Positions 42,301 to 55,385 of a stretch of DNA of 64,000 nucleotides are shown one piece after another. The position numbers were made by a program, and so were the translations under genes. The notes beneath the pieces are model-generated. The model saw only the letters and a list, made by a program, of their open reading frames with translations. It was not told the DNA's origin and made no database searches. This stretch comes from Histoplasma ohiense (Eukaryota; Ascomycota; Eurotiomycetes; Onygenales; Ajellomycetaceae), in the NCBI GenBank assembly GCA_017607445.1, contig JAEVHH010000001.1:1364001-1428000 (forward strand), written 5' to 3'. Numbering within the stretch: position 1 is the first letter of the stretch; every line of letters starts with the position of its first letter.

Positions 42301-44360
42301 TTGTTGAACACATCTGTGAAGTTTTTGTATGATTCAGATAGTTTCTTGCATGATTTCTTGAGATCTTTGAGTTCTAACTTTTCTAATGCTTTCTTGATAT
42401 CTGCTATACTAGCAGTAAACACTTGGACATTCTTCTTCTCATATGCTTGATGAGTTAGTAGTTTGTACACTTCTGCTGATATCTGAGTAAGATCAGTGAT
42501 TCTATCAACATTCTTCTTGTAAACACAGTTGTCTTCTGGGAAAATAAGACAGTGATTGTGTGTGTTCAACAAGGTTTCAAATTCTGTAAGCTATGATAGA
42601 CTGAGCATTAGATTGTACTCAAGGTCTTGTATTTTGTATGTGTATATATTCTTTTTTTTGTGTTCTTCTATGTTGACATTAAATCTTACCATGTTGTAGG
42701 AGGTGGATCCTCTGAAGCTGTCAAATCCATTGAGTTTATATGGTTTGAAAAAGAGAATATGCTGAAGCTTATGCTTCTCAACCAGCTGAGTGTCTATAAG
42801 AGTGTAGTGAAGAAAACCACTGTCTATCATTGCTTGTATGTTGACTAAGCTATTTACAATGACAGAGATCATAATTGTGTCTGCTTGTATCTTCTGCTCA
42901 AATCTTCAGCTAGCTTTTTGCTTCTTGAGCTCTCATTCACATTTTAGAGTGAGAGCTTGTCTTTTCCCTGTTCTTGTCTATTCACAGGTGACACAGTGTT
43001 CACATGTGTGGGGGGTTTACTTGAAGTGATTGCATTTGAACATTGGTTTGTGAAGTGCTCTGACTTGTCACAGTGTATGCAGACTTTTTTGATGATTTGA
43101 TTGATGATGTTCTTCTCTGAGATGTTGAAGATTCTCAGATGACTTGCATTTATATGTGGAACTCAGTTCATTGATTCTGATTCAGAGATGGAGAATGCTG
43201 TAGAGTGATTCAGAATGTATGTGTTTGTTCAGCAGAATTCTCTGCAATTTTGAAGTGTGTGGAACTGAGACAGATTGTTGTTCAACAGACAAAGATCAGT
43301 ACAGAATTCACTGTATGTTGAAAGCTTCAGACACTCTACATTTTGATTATGCAACTGAAAGTTCAAATTCTTGAACAGTATATTGATCTTAATAGTGTTG
43401 TCTCAGTCTTGCCCATCTGCTTCTAGAAGCTTGTGATTGAATTCAGAAAGATAAGTTGTCAATACAATGTTCATCTGATAAGTCTGATTAAGTCAGTCTA
43501 ACACTTTGACTTGAAGTGTAGAATTGAGAAAGAGAGAGTTGAGTTGTTGAAAGACTAGCTCTGATGTACACTGATGATTCTGACAATAACTCATTCAGAA
43601 TTGAAATTTTGCTAATGCATCATCATTCAATCTGCTATGAATATACCACACTTGATTGGATAGTGAGTCTATTGCTTGTTCATTGATGTCCAATTTGGTG
43701 TTCACTTTTGACTTTCATGTGAGGTAGAGTGCTAGATCTTTCTTGTATTTGTCAAGGATTGAAAGCTTCTCTCTTGAAGACTTTTCATGAGATGTGGGTG
43801 TAGAAGGAATGGTGAATATGAAAGTGCTTATTTCAGCAAGTCATCATTGCAATTCAGTTATCTGTAGTGTCTGTTGCTGAAGAATGCTTTGTAGATCTAA
43901 GTTGTCATCCACCACATTTGAATGCAGTGGATGTTTGTAGAATTGTTTGTAGTTCATTTTGATATTTAAGAACATGTAATAATAATAAAAGAAAAGGAAT
44001 ACTTGTAGACACTCAGTTCTCTCACAGATACTATTCACAGTGTTGCAGTGCTAAGCTTAGTCAAGCTTCTTCATGAACACTATTCACAGTGTTACAGTTT
44101 GTAGACACTTGGGTCTTGTAGAACACAGTCAATTGTGTTTCAGATGCTTAGACACAACAGTCTATATAACTAACAATAGAGACACTCAGACTCATGAGAA
44201 ATCTCTTGTAATGACTAGACACTCAGATCTGTAAACAATGCACTCAGATGTAAGAACTGATAACAACACACTCAAGTGTAAGAACTGATAACAATACACT
44301 CAGATGTAAGAACTAATAATGAGACACTCAGATCTTAAACATAGAAGAATCAATTTGTAA
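39325..44360 (-). pseudogene. R1 internal region: degraded gag-pol
   Basis: Read on the minus strand: gag from about 43957 (MNYKQFYKHPLHSN), a degenerate zinc knuckle near 43060-43010, an aspartic-protease-like MIDSGFLHYTLID at about 42835-42795, reverse transcriptase with a mutated active site (MYMNNILIF at 41759-41733, where YxDD is expected), RNase H (about 41320-41080) and integrase (about 40650-39850). Many in-frame stops make it non-functional. The damage is transition-type, as expected for a genome-defence process. Confidence 0.8.
44348..44360 (-). other. R1 primer-binding site, complementary to its own LTR
   Basis: AATCAATTTGTAA on the + strand directly abuts the 5' LTR. Its exact reverse complement TTACAAATTGATT occurs inside the adjoining LTR at 44409-44421. 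Confidence 0.6.
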
Positions 44361-44449
44361 TGTAACAGACATACTTCAATTAACAATCTAGCACTATTCT
44401 AATACAGATTACAAATTGATTAAGAAAAGAAAGAGAAAAGAAATCAGAA
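44361..44449 (-). mobile_element. R1 right (5') LTR, first part
   Basis: TGTAACAGACATAC ... AAATCAGAA. Interrupted at the CAGAA target site by R2; it resumes at 50534. Confidence 0.85.
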
Positions 44450-44983
44450 TGTAACGGGTGTACTTCGATTAACAATTTGATACTATCCTAATTACAGATT
44501 ACAAATTGATTAAGGAAAGAAAGAGAAAAGAAATCAGAAGAAAAGGTTGTACAAAGAGGGTTCTTATAGAAGAAAGTTCAGAGCAGAAGAATATCAGAAG
44601 CTGCTTCACAGTGAAGTGTGAAGCAGAAGAACATTAAGAGGTATGCATAAGAATTGTTAGAAGCTACACAAGCACAGAATGTGGGGCAGAGAAATCATTG
44701 AGAGCTATGCAGAAGAATCATTAGAGACTACACAAGTATAGAACACAGAGTGGGAGAATATAAGAAGCTATATAAAAGAATTGTTAGAGACTATATGAGT
44801 GCAGAGCACAGAATGAAAGAATGTTAAGAGCTACACAGAAGAATTGTTAGAAACTACACAAGCACAGAGCACAGAGTGGAAGAACATCAAGGATTATATG
44901 AGATGACAACAATCAGAAACAAGTGAGTGCAGAAGAAGAGTTGATTGTGTAAGTTAATTACTAACAGATGCTAACCCATCACA
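44450..44983 (-). mobile_element. R2 left (3') LTR
   Basis: TGTAACGGGTGTAC ... ACCCATCACA. Includes several tandem units of about 60 bp (AGAGACTACACAAG / GCACAGAGTGGAAGAA type) between about 44640 and 44895. The polypurine tract follows at 44984. Confidence 0.88.
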
Positions 44984-47900
44984 TTATCCCTCTCTATCAG
45001 AGTGAGTGAGGACTCATAGATGTTGAGGACAGCAGTGTTCTTCAAGACAGATGCAGATTTTCAGATCAGATGATTGTATTCTACTTATTTGACAAGATAT
45101 TCACAGCAGTGGTGGTTGGTTCTATTGTCAAGAATTGCTTCAATTTCCCACTTGAGTTCATTGTCTTCTTCTACAATGACAGATGACTGTCAATCAGAGG
45201 TTCTCTGTGAGGGGAATGAATCCTCAGCTATGGGTTGGAGTAGGTTTGTATGAAAGATGTTGTGGATGTCAGATGAGATGTTGAGTTGATAATCATGTGT
45301 GTCTAACACTTTCTTCACTGTATATTTGATGTGATGATAATTTAGTGTATGTGAGGAGTGGTCTGTTCTTATGTTCTTGAGATTCAGTCAGACTTTGTCT
45401 TCTATATAATATTGAATTGCAGGACTTCTTCTGATGTTTGCTTGATTTTTATAATTTTGCTGAGTGCTGATCATTGAAGCTTCTGCTCATTTGTAAGCTT
45501 TCTTCAGCTTGTTCACAATGTTCTCTGCTGTCTGTATAAGGCTGCAGATGTATGCAGTTTCTCAGAGAGTCTTGAGAAAGTTCAGAACCTCTAAATTGTA
45601 TTCATGTAGAAGAAAGAATGAGCTTACATCTGTTGTAGTAGAATCTCAATCATTAATTGTAATCTCAGTGTGTGGCAGCAGATTGCTTCAGTTGTCTTGT
45701 GTGTAATTGCAGAACTTACAGAGGATGTTCTTTATCATTTATATCATTCTCTTGATAGCTTTATCAGTCTCTGGATGGTATGCTGTTGATAACTTTTGTT
45801 TGATTCTTAATAATTGGCATACATGGGCTCAGAGTGTGCTGATGAATTGACTGTCTCTATCTGACACAATGAATGAAGGCAGACTGTGTATATGATAGAA
45901 TGAGCTTCTGATGAAGACATCTGCAACTACTTCAGTGTTCATCTTGTCACAGAGCTGTAGTATTACATTCTTGCTGAGTCAGTTGACAATGACTAGAATG
46001 TTCATAGAATCTTCACTTTTGAGTAAGAAAACTGCAAAATCAATAGCTATATCATATCAAGTTCAGTCAGAGACAGATAAGAGCTTCAGCATTTCTTTTC
46101 AGTGTTCACATCATGCCATCACTGAGCTGCAGTGATCACAGTTGCATACAAATCAGCATATGTCTTTTGACATATCTGATCAGTAGAATTCTCAGACAAT
46201 GATGTTGTACATGATTTCATATTCTGAGTGTCTGATCATCAGTGAGTCATGAATTTCTTGCATGATCTGTGTTTGTAGAGGTTCTGAATCAGGGACTCAT
46301 TGTCTATCTTGAAAGCATAAGCAGTTGTCATTATCAATTGAACATGCTGAGATATCTGTTCTTGGGTATACATCTGTGGGGAATTGAGATGCTTTGCTTT
46401 GTACAGCTTCAGCAGCTTGTTGTCAGAATTCATCTGTCTCTGCTGCTAGTCTTCATTGTTCTTTGAGTGAGGGTTCTTGAGCTCAGAACTGATTGATATG
46501 TATGTAGAGTTTATCTGATTGTGTAGAACTTTCTATGATTGCAGAGTTGATTAATCAATGCTCTTGATGTTTCCATCTGTCATCCAAGTCATCAGATGAT
46601 ATATCTTGTTCTCAGTGAGACAGAGCATTCACAAGAATGTTCTCTACTTCAGATTGATAATGAATTGTGAATGAAAAACAGCTAAGAAACAATGATCAGT
46701 GCATATGTCTCTCAGTGAGCTTATGAGTGGTTGTGAAGTACTCTAGATTCTTATGATTGATAACAATCTCAAATCTCTCAACACTCATGAGTTCAAATTC
46801 TCATTCTTTGAGATATTATATGATCACTAGAAGCTTCTTGTCATAGATCTCATAGTTACATTCAGTGAGTGACATCTTTTTTGAAATGAAGATACAAGGT
46901 TGTAGAACATCTTTGTTGTCATATTGCATCAGTGCCTCATCTATTATATAATCTGAGATGTCTGTTTCAAGAATTGTATGCTTATCTGAATTGAATGATT
47001 GCAGCATTGAGATGTTTGTGAACATACACTTCAGCTTTTTGAATACTGTGTCTGCTTTATCAGTTCATTGAAATACAGTGTCTTTTCAGATCAGATCTGT
47101 TAGTGATTGTATGATATCAGAGAAGTTCTTGATAAATCTTCAGTAGAAGTTGACAAACTCTAGAAAGCTTCTAGTCTCTTTTACTGAGACTGATGTCTCT
47201 CAGTTGAGAATTGCTTCCATCTTCTTAGAATTCATACATACATCTTTTTCAGCTTCAATGATGAATTCTAGATAGGTTGTAGACTTGATCTCAAAGTTGC
47301 ATTTGTCAATGTTCACTTGTAGTCCAGCTTTTCATAGATGGTCAAGAACTTGTCATATATGCTTACAGTGCTCAGTGAGCAATCCATCAGTGAAGATCAA
47401 GATATCATCTATATACACTGAGACAATCTCATCAAGCAGATCTCATAGAGCTCAGTTAATGTATTTCTGAAATGTACTCAGAGTGTTCACTAATTCAAAG
47501 AGAGTCACTGTTCATTTGTATGATCTGTAACATGTACAAAAGACAGTTAGCCATTCATCATCTTCATTAATTCTTATCTTGTAGAAGGCTGCAGAGATGT
47601 CAAGTTTCATAAATCATTTTGCTTTTTCTATCTATTTGAGTGTTTCATTGATGAGTGGGAGAAGATATTGATTCTTCTGTGTAATCTTGTTGAGTTCTTG
47701 ATAATTGACACAGAATCATAAGTCATCTTCTGATTTCTTTGCAAACAGTACAGATGCTGCAGTGGATGAATTGTTAATATGAATGAAGTCTTTGTCTAGT
47801 AATCTGTTGAGTGTTTTTTGTAGAATGAGGAGCTCATTGTGTGACATGCTGTAGAGAGAACCTCAGAGTGGTTGTGAGTTCTTATCATTTTTTTTGATGA

Positions 47901-49994
47901 GCTCAATTGTATGATCTATGCCAGGTTTTCAGTGAGAGAGAAGCTTTTCAGCTTCTTTCTTATCAAATATATCTGTGAAGTCTTCATATGATTTGAGTAG
48001 TTTCTTGCACAGTTTCTTGAGATCTTTAGATTCTAACTTTTCTAACACTTTCTTGATATTCATTATACTAGCAGTGAACACTTGGATGTTCTTCTTCTCA
48101 TGTGCTTGGTGGGTTAGTAGTTTGTACACTTTCACTGATATCTGAGTGAGATCAGTGGTTCTATTGACATTCTTCTCATAAACACAGTCATCTTCTGAGA
48201 AAATAAGACAGCAGTTGCATGCATTCAATAAGGTTTCAAATTCTATAAGTCATGATAGACTGAGCATTAGATTGTACTCAAGGTCTTGTATTTTGTATGC
48301 ATATACATTCTTTTTCTCATGTTCTTCTACATTGATATTAAATCTTATCATGTTGTAGGAGGTGAATCCTCTGAGGCTGTCAAATTCACTGAGCTTACAC
48401 AGTTTGAAAAAGAGAATATGCTGAAGCTTATGCTTCTCAATCAGCTGAATGTCTATAAGAGCATAGTGAAGGAAACCACTGTCTATCATTGCTTGTACAT
48501 TGACTAAGCTATTTACAATGACAGAGATTATGATTGTGTCTGCTTGCATCTTCTGCTCAAATCTCCAGCTAGCTTTCTGCTTCTTGAGCTCTTGTTCATG
48601 TTTTAGAGTGAGAGCTCATCTTTTCTCTGTTCTTGTCTATTCACAGACAACACAGTGTTCATGTGTGTGGGGGGTTTACTCAGAGTGATTGTATTCAGAC
48701 ATTGATTTGTGAAGTGCTCTGACTTGTTGCAGTGTATGCAGACTTCTCTGATGATTCAGTCAGCAGTGTTCTTCTCTGAGATGTTAGAAATCCTCAGATG
48801 ACTTGTGTTCACATGTGGGACTCAGTTCATTGATTCTGATTCAGAGATGAGAGGCACTGCAGAGTGATTTGAGATGTATGTATTTGTTCAGCAGAATTCT
48901 CTGCAATTTTGAAGTGTGTGAAACTGAGACAGATTGTTGTTCAACAGATGAAGATCAGTGCAGAATTTGCTGTATGTTGAGAGCTTTGAACACTCTATAT
49001 TTTGATTATACAACTGAAAGTTCAAGTTCTTGAACAATATGTTGATCTTGACAGCATCATCTCAGTCTTGCTCATCTGCTTCTAGAAGCTTGCAATTGAA
49101 TTCAGAAAGATAAGTTGTCAATACAACATTTATCTGACAAGTTTGATTAAGCCAGTCTAATGCCTTGGCTTGAAGCATAGAATTGAGAAAGAGGGAGTCA
49201 AGTTGTTGAAAGACTAGCTCTGACATACACTGATAGTTCTGGCAATGACTCATCCAGGGTTGGAATTTTGCTAATGTATCACCATTCAATCTGCTATGGA
49301 TATACCACACTTGATTGGATAGCAAGCCTATTGCTCATTCATTGATGTCCAATTTGGTGTTTGCTTTTGACTTCCACATGAGATAGAGTGCTAGATCTCT
49401 CTCATATTTGTCAAGAATTGAAAGCTTCTCTCTTGGAGGCTTTTTGTGAGGTGTGGATGTAGAAGGAATGGTGAATGTGGAAGTGCTCATCTCAGCAAGT
49501 TGTTGTTGCAATTCAGTCATCTGTAGTGTCTGCTGCTGAAGAATGCTTTGTAGATCTAAGTTATTGTCCACTGTGTTTGAGTGTGGTGGATGTTTATAGA
49601 ATTGTTCATAGTTCATTTCAATATCTGAGAATATGTAATAAATAAAAAAAAGAAAAAGAAATACTTGTAGACACTCAGTCCTCTCACAGACACTATTCAT
49701 AATGTTGCAGTGCTAAGCTTAATCAAGCTTCTTTGTGAACACTATTCACAGTGTTACAGTTTGTAGACACTTGAGCCTTGTAGAACATGATTGATTGTGT
49801 TTCAGACACTTAGACACAACAGTCTATATAACTAATGATAAGAACACTCAGACTCATGAGGAATCTCTTGTAATGACTAGACACTCAGATCTGTAAACAA
49901 TGCACTCAGATGTAAGAACTGATAACAATACACTCAGATGTAAGAACTAATAACAAGACACTCAGACCTTAAATGCAGAAGAATCAATTCATAA
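44984..49994 (-). pseudogene. R2 internal region: degraded gag-pol
   Basis: On the minus strand gag starts at about 49616 (MNYEQFYKHPPHSNTVDN) and shows a coiled Gln-rich stretch, then the capsid-like block WMSHCQNYQ ... ALDWLNQT and a degraded CCHC knuckle near 48720. Protease-like MIDSGFLHYALID lies at about 48495-48455. Reverse transcriptase keeps YIDDILIFTD near 47420-47388. RNase H follows (DISDYIIDEALMQYDNK near 46960) and then integrase with SFIVSDRDSQFIS near 45870. The order protease-RT-RNase H-integrase identifies Ty3/Gypsy. Repeated in-frame stops show it is dead. Confidence 0.85.
49982..49994 (-). other. R2 primer-binding site, complementary to its own LTR
   Basis: AATCAATTCATAA next to the 5' LTR is the exact reverse complement of TTATGAATTGATT at 50044-50056 within that LTR. 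Confidence 0.6.
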
Positions 49995-50528
49995 TGTAAC
50001 AGATGTACTTCAATTAACAATTTGATACTATTCTAATTACAGATTATGAATTGATTAAGGAAAGAAAGAGAAAAGAAATCAGAAGAAAAGATCATACAAA
50101 GGAGATTCTTATAGAGAAAAGTTCAGAGTGAAAGAATATCAGAAGCCACTTCACAGTGGAGTGTGGAGCAGAAGAATATTAAGAGATATGTGTAAGAATT
50201 GTTAGAAGCTACACAAGTGTGGAATGTGGGGTGGAGAAATTGTTGAGAGCTACACAGAAGAATCATTAGAGACTATATGAGTGCAGAACACAGAGTGAGA
50301 GAATATAAGAAGCTATATGAAAGAATCATTAGAGACTATATGAATGCAGAGCACAGAACAGAAGAATGTTAAGAGCTATATAGAAGAATTGTTAGAAACT
50401 ACATGAGTGCAGAGCACAGAGTGGAAGAACATTGAGGGTTATGTGAGATGACAACAGCCAGAAACAAGCGGGTGCAGGAGGGGAGTTGATTGCATAAGTT
50501 AATTACTAATAAGTGCTAACCCGTCACA
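49995..50528 (-). mobile_element. R2 right (5') LTR
   Basis: TGTAACAGATGTAC ... ACCCGTCACA, the same length as the left LTR (534 bp). Confidence 0.88.
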
Positions 50529-50533
50529 CAGAA

Positions 50534-50787
50534 GAAGAGATTGTACAAAGAGAGTTCTTATAGAGAAAAGTTCAGAATGAAAGAATATCAGAAGCCACTC
50601 CACAGTGAAGTGCAGAGCAGAAGAATGTTAAGAGCTATGTGGAAGAATTGTTAGAAACTACATGAGTGCGGAGCACAGAGCAGAAGAACATCGAGGGTTA
50701 CACAAGATCACAACAGTCAGAAATGAGTGGGTGCAGAAGAGGAGTTGATTGTGTAAGTTAATTACTAACAGATGCTAACCTGTCACA
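50534..50787 (-). mobile_element. R1 right (5') LTR, second part
   Basis: Continues from 44449 after the CAGAA duplication (GAAGAGATTGTACAAAG ...) to ACCTGTCACA, followed by the ACTG duplication of the R1 insertion. Confidence 0.8.
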
Positions 50788-50791
50788 ACTG

Positions 50792-51663
50792 TAAGTTTTC
50801 TTAAACTGAGATTATTATAAATACTAACAGATTATAGATGTCTGAGCACTTTCATGAAATCAGTCAATTTTTGATCAATGAATTTCATAAGATGCTGCTT
50901 TCTGATGAAGTTTTAGATGAGAGATTTATCATATATCAAACTGCTGTTGTAAAATTTGTACTTGATTTATAGATTTATAAGAATATAGATAAGATTCTAG
51001 AATTCTATATAAACTCTGATGATCTGTTGTCACAGCAGAGTGTGATATTTGATCATAGTAGTATTTCAGAAAACATGTTTTCACATTCTGCTATTACATC
51101 AGTATCATTCTTACTGAGTCAAGATCTTGATATATTATTTGAGTTGACTGATAATGTAGATGAAGATGAGAAAGTGAATGATTCTGTTGAAGTATTAGAA
51201 AGAAACACAGCAGTATATTGCTGTCATTGTATTCAATATTTGACAACATTCTTTCATCATCATTGTAAGTCTGCTGAGAATTGATGTAAAAAATGCAAGC
51301 ACTGCTCAGTGACAAAGCACATCTACATTTCAGTAAATTATTATTCAAAACAGATATTTTTACAGTATATAATATTAACTTTCTATTAGATGTCAGTGAA
51401 TGCTGTTGAATTGACTCAGATAATTATCAACACTGCTGAGAATCTAATTGTCACTGATGTGAATGCTTTGAATATTAATGTTTTGCAGAGTGCTGTGACT
51501 GCAGTGATTAAATTCTTTGCTGTGAAGATTCAGAAGATTCAACAAAACAGTTCTTCTGAAACTTCAGTTGAAACAGTGATTGATAAGATTCTGATGATTA
51601 CATCATCAGTTGCAGCTTTCAAATCATTGTTGAAATATTGTGCTTTATCAGTTGAGAAAATCT
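50792..51663 (+). pseudogene. Element A, continuation of Cys-rich ORF region
   Basis: The frame interrupted at 38991 resumes here (ATVSFLKLRL) and then decays. A longer frame at 51027-51284 is acidic and ends with a Cys/His cluster (VYCCHCIQYL ... HHHCKSAEN, then after a stop CKKCKHC). A further frame at 51390-51665 is hydrophilic and helix-prone. Orientation is +. I do not recognise the protein. It probably is a gag-like or accessory ORF of an old element. Confidence 0.45.
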
Positions 51664-52250
51664 GAAATAATAAGTAGATTTGTTTTGATGATAATTTCTT
51701 GAATAACACTGATCAAGCTGAGATAGATCTGTTTTTTAATCTCTGAGTGGAATAAATATATTCAGCAGTCATTGTTGTCTTCTTCATTTTTATTTACTGA
51801 TTGATTTCTGATAGATTTTATTAAATTGTTTCAAGTACTTCTGACTGTTCATTAAATTTTTATTGAGTTCTCAAGAATTATCTGCATCTGTACAATCTTT
51901 CTATTTGATAAGATATTGTGTTTGACTGCAGTACTGATATTTGTCTAATATAGCTTCAACTTTTCATTTCTTTTATATGTCTATAATTATCAGTTCTGCT
52001 TATGGAATTTGTCTGTTGCATATGTGATATGATTTGAGAAGGGAAACATGAAATACAGAATGAATTTCTTTATATTACAGTATAAGTTTCAGTTTGTACA
52101 TCTGTATACTGTGAATATCAATTATTTGAAAGAGATTCAAAAATCAATGATCTAGTTTGAGTGAGAATTGCAAGATGGATATATTTTTTGCATACAGCAT
52201 TACTCAGTCCTCTATTTTAAAGCTTTTTGATATATGACACTGATTATAAT
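51664..52250. other. AT-rich element DNA between A and B
   Basis: No readable domain. It is CpG-poor and may hold the junction between the + strand element A remnant and the minus-strand pol of B, which I could not place exactly. Confidence 0.4.
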
Positions 52251-54852
52251 ACTTTTTTTCAGCTGTTTTGACAGCTTTCAGACATTCTCAGATTTTGTTC
52301 TTCATTTGCTTCATCTGTTTCACTTGTTCTATTACTGATTTTGACACATTCATGCTTGAGGGTTCCACATCTATATGAAGTTCAGTTGATCAGCTGATCA
52401 TTGCTTCAGATGATGTCATTTTTATTGATGTGTGAAAGGCATTGTTATATACTCATTGTATCAGAGAAATTCATTCTATTCAATTATTTTGCTGATAGCT
52501 GCAATATGTGTGAAGATAATGTTCAATCATCTGATTCAATCATTCTGTCTGACTGTTGGTTTGTGAGTGGAATGCTGTTGATAATTTTTGTTGAACATGA
52601 AGTAGATAACATAATGTTGATCAAAACTTGCTATTTATTAATGAATCTCAATTGTTAATAATGTTCATAGATAGATCAAAGTTCTTCATAATTCTTCATA
52701 CAATAATATTTGCAAGTTCTTCTGCATCTAGCTCTGAAGATGTGAACACAATTATGACTCATTTGATGAATAAATCAACAAATACAATAATAGCATTATA
52801 GATTTGACTTTTCTTTTTATTATCTGACAGATCTTCAATAAAATCCATGCTAATTGTATATCATTTTTTATCTGACACTGAATGTGATTGTAGCAATCTG
52901 TATGGCTTGTGCTGTGGTATCTTGATATGTTGGCAAATATCACAAATTCTCACATATTCTGCAATCTTATCACTCATATCATGTCACAAGTACTTGTGTT
53001 TGATCACTTTGATGATTTTGTCATGTTCAAAATGGTCATTTTGAGGACTATCATGATTCATTTTCATTATTTCATGTTTTATGATTTTGTTTTGTGATAT
53101 GTAGACTTTATCATCTTTTCTGAGCAGATCATTTTTATCTACTGCTCAGATTGAATAATTATCTACACTAGTATCATTCATCTCTAATCTTCTGTAAAAT
53201 TCAGATATACTGATGTCTCTATTCTGAATCTGCAGTAAGAGTTCAATGATAGATTTGACTATCTTTTCACAATAGACTGTTTCAGATTCAAATATTTTGA
53301 CAGTTAGAATTTATAGTATCAGAGTTTCTAGATTTAATCTTATAACATCTGCAATTTCATTCTCATCTGCAGATATGTTCTTTATTCTGCAGAGATTGTT
53401 GTCATCAACAACTACAGATCTCTTCATTCAACAATTTTCATTAGCTTACAGATTTTTTCACATCATTTTGATACATTGATTTAACTTTGTGTTTTCTTTT
53501 ATCTTTAGTGACTTAAAGATTCTCTTATGCAGCTTCTCTTGCAGAATAGAAAGCTCTGTTAAGAAAGCTGTGTGTTTTACAAAATTTGAATAATGACTTG
53601 ATGCATCTGTGGGATTATTTTTCTCAGAATGATGCTCTATTTCAAAATTGAACACTGAGAGTATTTCCATTCAGTAAATCTGATATTCATTTAGCTGCTT
53701 CATTATTATGAAGTGCTGAAGATTGATATGATCAGATAAAACAGTTATTGAGTTTCTGCTATTATATAAGTAGTGATGTCATTGTCTGAAAGCTTCTACA
53801 ATCAGCAATATTTTTAGATTATATGTTTGATAACATCTTTCTGTTTCTGTGAGCTTTCTAGATCAAAACATGATCAGATGTCAGTGATCATTATTCATTA
53901 ATTGTGATATTACTGTGATGATTGCAACATCAGATTCATCTGTTTCTATACAGAGTTTTCACTGCAGATCAAAGTGAATCAACAACAGTGCTTTTGTAAA
54001 ACATTCTTTTAACTGCAAAATTGTGTGCTTGCAGTTTTCATCTAACTGAACAGATGTGTTATTCTTCCCTCTTTTCATTTCATAATCTTTTAACAATTCA
54101 GTCAGAGATGCTGTTATTATTGAGAACTTGTATATGAATTGACAATAGAAATTGATGAATTCTAGAAATATTTGTAATTCATTTATAGTTCACAGTTCTG
54201 ATCAATCTAGAATTGTGTTGATGCAGTGTTTCTCAACAGTAATGCTCTTCATAGTAACTATAAAACTCAAAAATTCAATTTCTGTTGTATGAAATGTACA
54301 CTTACTAAGTTTGGCATATAGTCTTCAACATCTTAACCATTCCAGCATGTTCTTAACATAGATGACATGCTCATCAAGCATGTTTGAATAGATTACAATA
54401 TTATCAAGATAAGCCATGCAATATATATCTAAAAGATCACTGAGGGCTTTGTTGATATAAGATTGAAAGATTGCAGAGACATTGATTAACTCAAAAGATA
54501 AAACTAGATATTCAAAATATTCATATCATATTCAAAATGCTGTTTTCCATTCATTCTCTGCTTATATGCAAATTCTATGATACACATCTCTAAGGTTCAG
54601 CTGTGTATATATTTTAGCATCTGCTAATCTATTAAGTATTTCACTTATTAAGAGCAGTGAGTATCAATTCTTGACTGTTATTTCATTCAATCCTTGATAA
54701 TTCACACAAAGATGCAGGGTTTTATCTTTCTTCAGTGTGAATAACACTGATGTATCAGCTGAGCTCTTGAACAGACATATTCAATTCTTCTCTAATATCT
54801 TTTCAATATATTCTTGAAGAACAGAGAGTTCTTGAGGTGATAAATTATATAT
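52251..54852 (-). pseudogene. Element B: reverse-oriented Ty3/Gypsy pol relic
   Basis: Read on the minus strand from 54852: reverse transcriptase with AYLDNIVIYSNMLDEHV (YxDD box, last Asp changed to Asn) near 54418-54368, RNase H ending FEIEHHSEKNNPTDASSHYS near 53645-53585, then integrase with an HHCC zinc finger (HDKIIKVIKHKY ... CDICQHI, about 53020-52920) and a DFIEDLSDN catalytic start near 52850. Several Trp codons are now TGA. It differs in sequence from R1/R2/R3/F1, so it is a separate Gypsy lineage. Its 5' end is cut by the F1 LTR. Confidence 0.75.
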
Positions 54853-55385
54853 TGTGACGGGTTAGCATCTGTTAGTAATTAACTTACGCAATCAACTCCT
54901 CTTCTGCATCTGCTTATTCCTGGCTGTTGTGACCTTGCATAACTCTTGATGTTCTTCCACTCTGTGCTCTGCACTTGTGTAGTTTCTAATGATTCTTCTG
55001 TGTAGCTCTTAACATTCTTTCACTCTGTGCTCTGCACTTGTGTAGTCTCTAATGATTCTTCTGTGTAGCTTTTTACATTCTCTCACTCTGTGTTCTGTGC
55101 TTGTGTAGTCTCTAATGATTCTTTTATATAGCTTTCAATGATTCCTCTGCTCCATGTTTTGTGCTTGTGTAGCTTCTAATAATTTTTATATGTATCTCTT
55201 AATATTCTTCTGCTCTGTGCTTCACTGTGGAGTGGCTTCTGATATTCTTTCACTCTGAACTTTTCTCTATAAGAACTCTCTTCATACAATCTTTTCTTCT
55301 GATTTCTTTTCTCTTTCTTTTCTTAATCAATTTGTAATCTGTATTAGGATAGTGTTAGATTGTTAATCAAAGTATGCTCATTACA
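54853..55385 (+). mobile_element. F1 5' LTR
   Basis: TGTGACGGGTTAGC ... GCTCATTACA, 533 bp, the reverse complement of the R2 LTR type. TATA-like CTATAAGAAC at 55267. AATCAATTTGTAA at 55325-55337 is the segment complementary to the primer-binding site. Confidence 0.87.

Larger units (their letters stand above)
44450..50528 (-). mobile_element. Ty3/Gypsy element R2, full-length, reverse orientation, nested in R1
   Basis: LTRs of 534 bp at 44450-44983 (3') and 49995-50528 (5'), internal region 44984-49994. It is flanked by the 5-bp target duplication CAGAA (44445-44449 and 50529-50533) within the R1 LTR. The whole element is about 6.1 kb, normal for Ty3/Gypsy. It is the youngest insertion at this spot because it interrupts R1, which interrupts A. 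It is nonetheless damaged throughout. Confidence 0.9.
38992..50787 (-). mobile_element. Ty3/Gypsy element R1, reverse orientation, containing nested element R2
   Basis: The left (3') LTR is 38992-39324. The right (5') LTR is split as 44361-44449 and 50534-50787 by R2. It is flanked by the 4-bp target duplication ACTG (38988-38991 and 50788-50791). The internal region runs 39325-44360 with gag and pol on the minus strand, a polypurine tract at 39325-39337 and a primer-binding site at 44348-44360. All frames are broken by stops, mostly TGA in place of Trp or Arg codons, and CpG is nearly absent. Confidence 0.85.
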
